In this document: in pieces, positions 5,597-10,967 of the stretch
Layout: every line of letters begins with the position of its first letter
Numbering within the stretch: the first letter of the stretch is position 1
Source of the DNA: CAYRNC01 sp964425645
GTDB taxonomy: Bacteria > Bacillota > Clostridia > Peptostreptococcales > Anaerovoracaceae
Length of the DNA stretch: 10,967 bases
Assembly: GCA_964425645.1 (NCBI GenBank)
Contig: CAYRNC010000058.1
Location: 1 to 10,967, forward strand
Direction of reading: 5' to 3'
Program-made: the position numbers and the translations under genes
Notes under the pieces: generated by a model
Seen by the model: the letters and a program-made list of their open reading frames with translations, nothing else
What the model was told of the DNA's origin: nothing
The model's database searches: none

Positions 5597-7672
5597 TTAT
5601 TCTTTATACCCACATTCGGGGTTTGAACAAACATATTTTGTGGTTTTTGTTTTCTTTTCCATGAGCAGGGAACCGCATGTGGGGCAGCCCTTTTCGATCG
5701 GTCGATTCCAAAACATCTGATTGCATTCGGGATAGCCGCTGCAACCGTAAAAAAGCCTGCCGGTTCTGCCTTTCCTTGCGACGATATCCTTACCGCAGCG
5801 GGGACATTTTACATCGATTTTCTGGACCTTGGCCTTTGTGTTTTTACATTCGGGGTACCCGCTGCATGCTAAGAATTCTCCAAAACGCCCATGCTTAACA
5901 GCCATAGGCTTTCCGCAAAACTCACAAACCTCATCCGTCAGTTCATCTTCGATTTTAATTTTTTCAATATCTTTATCTGCTATTTCCAGCTCTTCTTTCA
6001 ATGTCCCGTAAAAGTCACTGACTATGTCCTTCCAATTGATATTTTCAATCTCCACTGCATCCAGCTTATCCTCCATAGCGGCCGTAAAGCTGGCATCAAC
6101 AATCTCCTGGAAGTATTTCTCCATCAAATCCGTAACAACAAAGCCAAGTTCGGTAGGCGAAAGGATCCTCTTTTCCCGCACAATATATTTTCTGTCGATC
6201 AGAGTCGCTATAATAGGTGAATAAGTGCTGGGCCTTCCTATATTTTTTTCCTCTAGATCCTTTACAAGGGATGCCTCCGTAAAGCGTGACGGGGGTTGCG
6301 TGAAATTCTGTTCACCCTGCATGCTGAGGAGCTTTAATATTTCCCCCGCCTCCAATGGAGGCAGGTTTTTTTCTTCGTCTTCCTCACTTGAATTGTTGTA
6401 GATTTTCAAATATCCGTCAAATTTCAGATGACTCCCTGTGGCTTTGAACAGATAATCTCCATTTTCGATTTCTGCAATATTGTTTTGAAAAACCGCAGAG
6501 GCCATTCGGCTCGCTATAAACCGCGACCATATCAATTTATAAAGGTTATACTGATCTTTTGTTAAAGAGCCCTTTATTTCGTCAGGGTGCAGGTAAACGT
6601 CACTTGGACGTATAGCCTCATGAGCATCCTGGACATCCTTTTTTTTGTTAGTATAGGTGTGATTGCCCACATATCTTTCAGAATATTTTTCGCTTACATA
6701 ACGCACGGCTGCCGCATCAGCATCAGAAGAAACGCGGACTGAATCGGTTCGAATATAGGAAACAAGCCCGATAGTACCGTATCCTTTTATGTCAATTCCC
6801 TCATAAAGCTGTTGGGCAACAAACATCGTTTTTCTTGTATAAAACCCCAGCTTGTTTGAGGCTTCCTGCTGCAGCGTGCTCGTTGTAAAAGGTGGCAGGG
6901 GTCTTTTAACCCTTTCCTTTTCCTCCACTTTTTTTACCCTGAACTTTAAAGGATCAAGGCAGGATAAAATCCTGTCCGATTTTTCTTTATTGTCTACATT
7001 TATTTTTTTTCCTTTGCACTCAATCAGCCTTGCAACAAACCGGCGCCTTTCGCCATCATCGACTCCCTGCATCTTTTCCAGCAGCGCTGTCAAAACCCAA
7101 TATTCCTTAGGAACAAAATTCCTTATTATTTTTTCCCTGTCGCAAATTATTTTCAAAGCAGCCGACTGGACCCTGCCTGCCGAAAGCCCGCGCCTCACTT
7201 TTCGCCAAAGCAAAGGACTTATTTTATAGCCGACAAGACGGTCTACCACTCGTCTGGCCTGCTGTGCATCCACCAGCCTTCTGTCTATTTCCCTGGGATT
7301 CTTTACAGCATTTTGTACAGTTTTCTTTGTTATCTCGTTGAATACTATCCTGCATTTCTCTTTTTCATCGATATCTAAAAGGTGGGCTATATGCCACGAT
7401 ATAGCCTCCCCTTCACGATCCGGGTCAGTACCCAAATAGATTTTTCCGGCAGCCTTGGCTTCCTTTTTCATCGCTTTGATCACATCACCTTTGCCGCGAA
7501 TAGAAATATATTCCGGTTCAAAATTTTTTTCTATGTTTATCCCGAGTTTGCTTTTAGGAAGGTCCCGCACGTGCCCTACCGATGCAATAACCTTGTATTT
7601 ACTTCCTAAGAATTTTCCGATTGTTTTTGCCTTTGAAGGCGATTCCACTATGACCAGGGATTTAGTACCCAT
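5597..7672 (-). CDS. topA: DNA topoisomerase I (type IA)
   Basis: The protein relaxes negatively supercoiled DNA through a 5'-phosphotyrosine link. At 691 residues it has the length of the Bacillus enzyme. The TOPRIM domain is N-terminal (LVIVESPSKAKTIGKFLG 6-23; acidic TDPDREGE 82-89). QSAALKIICDRE near 169-180 and the active-site segment GLVSYIRTDS, with nucleophile Tyr306, follow. NIGRPSTYSPII lies near 477-488. The C-terminus has three four-cysteine zinc ribbons: C583/C586/C603/C609, C623/C626/C644/C650 and C663/C666/C682/C687, all complete. The ATG has a GGGAGG site five bases upstream. A promoter may lie in the TA-rich gap before it. topA, hslV and hslU probably form one transcript. Confidence 0.98.
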   Translation of the reverse strand: MGTKSLVIVESPSKAKTIGKFLGSKYKVIASVGHVRDLPKSKLGINIEKNFEPEYISIRGKGDVIKAMKKEAKAAGKIYLGTDPDREGEAISWHIAHLLDIDEKEKCRIVFNEITKKTVQNAVKNPREIDRRLVDAQQARRVVDRLVGYKISPLLWRKVRRGLSAGRVQSAALKIICDREKIIRNFVPKEYWVLTALLEKMQGVDDGERRRFVARLIECKGKKINVDNKEKSDRILSCLDPLKFRVKKVEEKERVKRPLPPFTTSTLQQEASNKLGFYTRKTMFVAQQLYEGIDIKGYGTIGLVSYIRTDSVRVSSDADAAAVRYVSEKYSERYVGNHTYTNKKKDVQDAHEAIRPSDVYLHPDEIKGSLTKDQYNLYKLIWSRFIASRMASAVFQNNIAEIENGDYLFKATGSHLKFDGYLKIYNNSSEEDEEKNLPPLEAGEILKLLSMQGEQNFTQPPSRFTEASLVKDLEEKNIGRPSTYSPIIATLIDRKYIVREKRILSPTELGFVVTDLMEKYFQEIVDASFTAAMEDKLDAVEIENINWKDIVSDFYGTLKEELEIADKDIEKIKIEDELTDEVCEFCGKPMAVKHGRFGEFLACSGYPECKNTKAKVQKIDVKCPRCGKDIVARKGRTGRLFYGCSGYPECNQMFWNRPIEKGCPTCGSLLMEKKTKTTKYVCSNPECGYKE

Positions 7673-7690
7673 TCATACCTCCCAATTGAT

Positions 7691-7713
7691 TACATAAATT
7701 ATATATATATATT
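7691..7713 (-). promoter_or_regulatory. TA-rich probable promoter of topA
   Basis: The minus strand shows a 13-base alternating TA run (7700-7712) ending in TATAAT (7698-7703). A start near 7691 would give a leader of about 18 bases carrying the GGGAGG site. No convincing -35 is found: TTGCTA is only 12 bases away and TTATGT, at 17, matches poorly. An AT-alternating stretch melts easily, which would suit supercoiling-sensitive control of topA; that is inference. The rest of the gap 7673-7771 shows no terminator for dprA. Confidence 0.35.
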
Positions 7714-7771
7714 AGTAGCAACATAAAAATTTCACCGATTTCGCTCATTACAATACCTGATTATATTGCCT

Positions 7772-8662
7772 TTACCTATGTTTTGCAATAAAAACTTTAC
7801 CTAAAGCTGTCTGCACCCATCCTTTCATCTCCAAACCGGCGATAATTGCGCTTATTTGTTCTGCCGACCTGCCGGTTTCTTTGCAAAGACAAACTGTCGT
7901 AACCTCTTTGCCATTCGAAACGAGAGAAAGTATGCATTTTTCATCGCTGCCGAGCCGGTCATATTCGTAAGGCTGCCTGTCTTTAACACAAAATTGCATA
8001 TCGGGAAAGCATTCAAGCACATCATCAATTACTACAAGCGGGGCTGCGCCGTCCTGTATCAGCTTATTGGTTCCGAGACTGTATATACTGTTTATGCTGC
8101 CCGGAACCGCATACACTTCTTTGCCCTGTTCCAACGCCAATTCCGCAGTAATAAGGGATCCGCTTGATAGAGCGGCCTCCACAACGACTACTGCTTGGGA
8201 AAGACCGCTGATAATTCTGTTTCTTTCGGGAAAGTGAAACGCCAAAGGCGGTGTCGCAGGCGGATATTCTGAAAGCGCTAGCCCTTTTGAAATAATATCA
8301 TCCATCATCTTTTTATTTGCCTTTGGATAACAAACGTCCATCCCGAATCCTAATACCGCTATTGTCTTTCCGCCTGCATCCAAGGCACCTTGGTGGGCAG
8401 CAGAGTCGATACCCAAAGCCATACCACTTACGACGGTAATCCCAAGTTCGGCTACCCGTTTTGCCAAACGATATGCCGCATCTTTACCGTAAGCTGTCCC
8501 CTTTCTTGCACCTACTACAGCCAAGCATGGGGTATTGCATAAGGATATATCCCCGCGATAATATAAAGTTTTGGGCGGTTTTTTAATCAGCCTTAAAAGA
8601 GCCGGATAAACTTCGGAAGCACTTTCAATACGGTGTATATTTAAACGATCGCCGTTTAGCAT
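7772..8662 (-). CDS. dprA: DNA-processing protein DprA (Smf), short form without N-terminal SAM domain
   Basis: DprA binds incoming single-stranded DNA in natural transformation and loads RecA; it is also kept in many species not known to be transformable. The Rossmann-like core is intact: YPALL (19-23), VGARKGTAYG (50-59), SGMALGIDSAAHQGAL (79-94), FPERNRIISGLS (144-155), SSGSLITAELALEQGKEVYA (166-185) and GTNKLIQDGA (197-206). A C-terminal winged-helix domain covers about 235-296. Only about 18 residues precede the core, so the N-terminal SAM-like domain of roughly 60-80 residues is missing. The gap upstream is only 111 bases with an in-frame TAG directly before the ATG, so it cannot be hidden there. 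The strong GGGAGGGGG lies 12 bases before the ATG, a long spacing. It has its own promoter. Confidence 0.95.
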   Translation of the reverse strand: MLNGDRLNIHRIESASEVYPALLRLIKKPPKTLYYRGDISLCNTPCLAVVGARKGTAYGKDAAYRLAKRVAELGITVVSGMALGIDSAAHQGALDAGGKTIAVLGFGMDVCYPKANKKMMDDIISKGLALSEYPPATPPLAFHFPERNRIISGLSQAVVVVEAALSSGSLITAELALEQGKEVYAVPGSINSIYSLGTNKLIQDGAAPLVVIDDVLECFPDMQFCVKDRQPYEYDRLGSDEKCILSLVSNGKEVTTVCLCKETGRSAEQISAIIAGLEMKGWVQTALGKVFIAKHR

Positions 8663-8697
8663 CTATATTTTATTCCCCCTCCCATTTATTCCCTTTT

Positions 8698-8726
8698 ATC
8701 ATACCATGGAGATAATATAAGCGCAA
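8698..8726 (-). promoter_or_regulatory. Sigma-A-type promoter of dprA
   Basis: On the minus strand TTGCGC (8721-8726) is separated by exactly 17 bases from TATGAT (8698-8703), and TGG directly before the -10 supplies the extended TGn motif. The start would be near 8691, leaving a leader of about 28 bases. This is the best-formed promoter in the window and separates dprA from smc-ftsY. Confidence 0.65.
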
Positions 8727-8730
8727 CACC

Positions 8731-8747
8731 TTATCGGCAGCCGATAA
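8731..8747. promoter_or_regulatory. 17-base perfect palindrome upstream of the dprA promoter
   Basis: TTATCGGCAGCCGATAA has two perfect 8-base arms around one central base. It ends four bases upstream of the dprA -35 hexamer, a usual place for an activator or for a repressor reaching the promoter. It does not fit an intrinsic terminator for ftsY, because in the direction of transcription its T-rich tract (about 8748-8760) precedes the stem instead of following it. I do not recognise it as a LexA, CcpA, CtsR, Rex or CodY site. Confidence 0.5.
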
Positions 8748-8773
8748 AAAAGAAAAAAGGAAGCGAAAAGAGG

Positions 8774-9664
8774 CTAAAACAATCCTTCTACAAAAGTCTC
8801 GGCATTAAAGGGTTCCAAATCCGCAATACTTTCGCCTAAGCCTATAAATTTTACAGGTATATGGAACATATCGGCTATGGTGACCACAATACCGCCTTTT
8901 GCAGTGCCATCCATCTTTGCCAAAATAATACCGGTAATCTCGGCTGCCTCACGAAATTCCTTTGCCTGGGAAATAGCGTTTTTACCCGTGGAAGCATCGA
9001 GAACGAGAAGTGCTTCTTTTCCCGCCTCCGGGTACTCTTTATCTATCACATTGTACATTTTAGCCAATTCCGCCATCAGGTTCTTCTTATTTTGAAGCCT
9101 GCCTGCCGTATCGCATATCAACACGTCTATGTCTCTGGCTTTGGCGGCGCCGACAGCATCATAAATGACTGCGGAAGGATCTGCCCCCGCTTTGTGTTTG
9201 ATGACGTTCACACCGATCTGTTTTCCCCATAAAGACAGCTGTTCGCTTGCGGCAGCCCGAAATGTATCAGCGGCTGCCAAAAGCACGCTTCGTCCCTCAA
9301 GCTGTAAGCGATGGGCAAGCTTTGCGACTGATGTGGTCTTGCCGGAGCCGTTTACCCCGACAGCAATTATTACTAAAGGCATGTCGGATGATAGCTTATG
9401 GGCATCACCCTTATCAAGAATGTCGCGAAGGATAAGTTTTATGCGAGCCTTTACATCTTTCGGATCCCGAATATAGTTGCTTTTAATGTCTTCCTTTAGC
9501 CTGTCCATAATTTTGAATGTCGTATCCATACCGATATCTGAAACTATTAAGGCCTCCTCCAATGCATCCATCATATTTTCATCAATATCAGGACGCATCA
9601 GGATAACATCCTCTATTTTTTCCTGAAGCCTGCTGAAAAAGGATTTCTTTTTTTGATCAACCAC
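8774..9664 (-). CDS. ftsY: Signal recognition particle receptor FtsY
   Basis: FtsY is the membrane-associated GTPase that receives SRP-ribosome complexes and hands them to the Sec translocon. The protein has 296 residues, essentially only the NG domain. The helical N domain is about 1-90. The GTPase domain shows GVNGSGKTT 103-111, DTFRAAA 133-139, DTAGR 185-189, AKMDGTAKGG 249-258 and GLGE 276-279. The acidic A domain of enterobacterial FtsY is absent, as is usual in Firmicutes; a short basic N-terminus (QKKKSFFSRL) may bind lipids. The G4 motif is AKMD, where TKLD is the common form. The start is GTG (9662-9664), supported by GGAGG seven bases upstream. It begins 18 bases after the smc stop, so the two are co-transcribed, as in Bacillus. 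Confidence 0.97.
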   Translation of the reverse strand: MVDQKKKSFFSRLQEKIEDVILMRPDIDENMMDALEEALIVSDIGMDTTFKIMDRLKEDIKSNYIRDPKDVKARIKLILRDILDKGDAHKLSSDMPLVIIAVGVNGSGKTTSVAKLAHRLQLEGRSVLLAAADTFRAAASEQLSLWGKQIGVNVIKHKAGADPSAVIYDAVGAAKARDIDVLICDTAGRLQNKKNLMAELAKMYNVIDKEYPEAGKEALLVLDASTGKNAISQAKEFREAAEITGIILAKMDGTAKGGIVVTIADMFHIPVKFIGLGESIADLEPFNAETFVEGLF

Positions 9665-9682
9665 GATATACCCTCCGTATGG

Positions 9683-10957
9683 TTAAAGTTCAAACTCATC
9701 GCCCAGTTTCAGGGATATCACCTTGGAAATCCCCTGCTCCGCCATCGTCACTCCGTAAAGAATATCAGCATATTCCATCGTCACCTTCTGGTGGGTTACC
9801 AAAACAAACTGAATAGTTCCAAAGCCTTTCAGATATTCAGCAAACCGACTGATATTAGTATCGTCAAGCGCCGTCTCCACCTCATCAAGAATACAAAACG
9901 GAGTAGGTTTTGTTCGCAGCATTGCAAACATCAATGCAATGGCTGTCAATGCTTTTTCTCCTCCAGAAAGAAGATTGATGTTCTGCAGTTTTTTACCCGG
10001 CGGCTGTGCAACAATTTCAATGCCCGTATCCAAAGGATTAGTCTCATCCTCCAAACGCAGCAACGCATCACCGCCTCCGAACAGGGCTTGAAATGCATGG
10101 GAGAAGTTCACCATTATCTGATCAAAGCTTTCCTTAAAATTCTTTTTTATCGTCCGATCCATTTCCTCTATTATTTCAAGAAGTGAGCTGGTTGCAGACA
10201 GGAGATCGTCCCTTTGTGCAACAAGAAATTCATGACGCTCTTTAACGCTTTCATATTCCTTGATCGCTCCTGTATTGACATCTCCCAGCTCCTGCATTCT
10301 GCTTTTAATTTCCCTGGAGTCCCTCACAGCCACCGCCATGACAAACTCCTTTTTTTGAAACTCCATAGCCTGAATATAGGAAATTTCAAAATCCTCCCAC
10401 AATCTTTCTTTAAGAGATTCGATTTGGGTTTCATTCTTTGTAAGCTTCATTGACAGCTCATGCTTTTGCATTTGAAAACCCGAAAGTACGGTATCTGCCC
10501 TTTCCCTTTTTTTTTCAATTTCGTCTGTATAACGAAAAATGCTTTCACGCTCCGTCGATACCTGTGACAGCTGCTGCTTTATCGACTCCTTTTTTTCTTC
10601 CTTTTCCCCCAATTCAGCCCTCAGCCTTCTTACCTTCTCCTTTAATATTTCCTTTTCAAAATCCAGCTGTTTTCGCTGTTTTCCTTTGCAGCCTTCTTCT
10701 TCTGCATATTCTCTGATAGAATTTTCTATCCTGCCCAAAATCTTATTTATGCTGTTTCGTTCGCTTTTTGCAGATTCTAAAGCTAATCTGACTTTTGTAA
10801 TATCCTCTTCCTTTTCCGCAACACTTGCTTTTTTCCCGTCCATTAATCCGGATGCCTCGCCTGCCAGAATTTCCGCCTGAGTAATTTCCGACTCCGCATT
10901 CTCTGCATCGGATTTTAAGGGTGTGCCGGTACCTACTTTTATCAATAAAGTCTTTAT
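9683..10957 (-). CDS. smc: Chromosome partition protein SMC, C-terminal part with broken 5' side
   Basis: This is the C-terminal third of SMC, the ATPase that compacts and segregates chromosomes with ScpA and ScpB. Counting from the TTG at 10943-10945 there are 420 residues: charged coiled coil to about residue 200, GDVNTGAIKEYE (221-232), then the C-terminal ATPase head with PPGKKLQNINLLSGGEKALT (315-334, ABC signature) and FCILDEVETALDD (350-362, Walker B), ending in DEFEL. A full SMC is about 1190 residues, so the hinge and N-terminal head should lie beyond the window. However, the frame is closed by TAA at 10958-10960, and neither the TTG nor another codon has a ribosome-binding site. Only the frame whose first codon is 10965-10967 is open to the edge. 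Frameshift, insertion, contig-end error or a split gene are all possible. The head domain is intact. Confidence 0.9.
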   Translation of the reverse strand: MKTLLIKVGTGTPLKSDAENAESEITQAEILAGEASGLMDGKKASVAEKEEDITKVRLALESAKSERNSINKILGRIENSIREYAEEEGCKGKQRKQLDFEKEILKEKVRRLRAELGEKEEKKESIKQQLSQVSTERESIFRYTDEIEKKRERADTVLSGFQMQKHELSMKLTKNETQIESLKERLWEDFEISYIQAMEFQKKEFVMAVAVRDSREIKSRMQELGDVNTGAIKEYESVKERHEFLVAQRDDLLSATSSLLEIIEEMDRTIKKNFKESFDQIMVNFSHAFQALFGGGDALLRLEDETNPLDTGIEIVAQPPGKKLQNINLLSGGEKALTAIALMFAMLRTKPTPFCILDEVETALDDTNISRFAEYLKGFGTIQFVLVTHQKVTMEYADILYGVTMAEQGISKVISLKLGDEFEL

Positions 10958-10967
10958 TTATGCAGTT

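Noticed and set aside
8731..8760. Palindrome plus T-rich tract as an intrinsic terminator after ftsY
   Set aside because: In the direction of transcription the T-rich tract comes before the stem and GGTGTTG follows it, so the required U-run is missing; on the other strand the stem is followed by A, not T.
8774..9664. FtsY as a truncated pseudogene because it is much shorter than the E. coli protein
   Set aside because: All NG-domain motifs are intact, and Firmicutes FtsY commonly lacks the acidic A domain; the short length is normal.
9653..10186. 177-codon open frame on the plus strand
   Set aside because: It lies fully antisense to the end of smc, has no plausible ribosome-binding site and its translation resembles no known family; it is a shadow of a real gene.
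1..10967. Mobile element, CRISPR array, defence island, tRNA or riboswitch
   Set aside because: The window is almost entirely filled by conserved core genes on one strand; gaps are all under 120 bases and show none of these structures.

Overview
The window is a dense, single-strand block of core bacterial genes. All ten protein genes lie on the minus strand, so transcription runs from high to low coordinates: smc (3' part), ftsY, dprA, topA, hslV, hslU, codY, yunB, hflX, yigZ (5' part). The order dprA-topA-hslV-hslU-codY is the classical Firmicutes arrangement. CodY is a Firmicutes regulator and YunB is a sporulation protein, so the source is most likely an endospore-forming, low- to moderate-GC Firmicute, probably of the class Clostridia. 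The species cannot be named from the sequence. No tRNA, rRNA, CRISPR array, insertion sequence or phage gene is visible. No gene-free stretch exceeds about 120 bases.

Region by region (transcription order): 10967-8774 holds the C-terminal part of the SMC chromosome-condensation ATPase and the SRP receptor FtsY, 18 bases apart. The SMC frame meets a stop codon seven bases from the window edge, so the upstream part of smc is frameshifted, interrupted or mis-assembled. A 111-base gap (8663-8773) carries a 17-base perfect palindrome and a good sigma-A-type promoter for dprA. dprA encodes a DNA-processing protein without its usual N-terminal domain. A second gap (7673-7771) with an alternating TA tract precedes topA. 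topA, hslV and hslU are closely spaced and look co-transcribed. hslU probably starts at a TTG codon with a very strong ribosome-binding site.

The 116-base gap upstream of codY contains a -10 element and a partial match to the CodY operator, which suggests autoregulation. codY is followed by an intrinsic terminator that overlaps the leader of yunB: the terminator loop carries a sporulation-sigma-like -10 element, and the 3' arm carries the yunB ribosome-binding site. hflX has an extended -10 promoter placed so that the predicted transcript begins at the A of its ATG (a leaderless candidate), with a 12-base palindrome over its upstream part. yigZ overlaps the end of hflX by 25 bases.

Functionally these are housekeeping genes: chromosome structure and topology (SMC, TopA), membrane targeting (FtsY), handling of single-stranded DNA (DprA), ATP-dependent proteolysis (HslVU), nutrient sensing (CodY), sporulation (YunB) and ribosome rescue or translation stress (HflX, YigZ). 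I did not find a new multi-gene system. The unusual signals are regulatory and architectural: the terminator/promoter overlap at yunB, the leaderless-type hflX promoter, the dprA palindrome, the absence of trmFO and xerC from the conserved block, and the broken smc frame.
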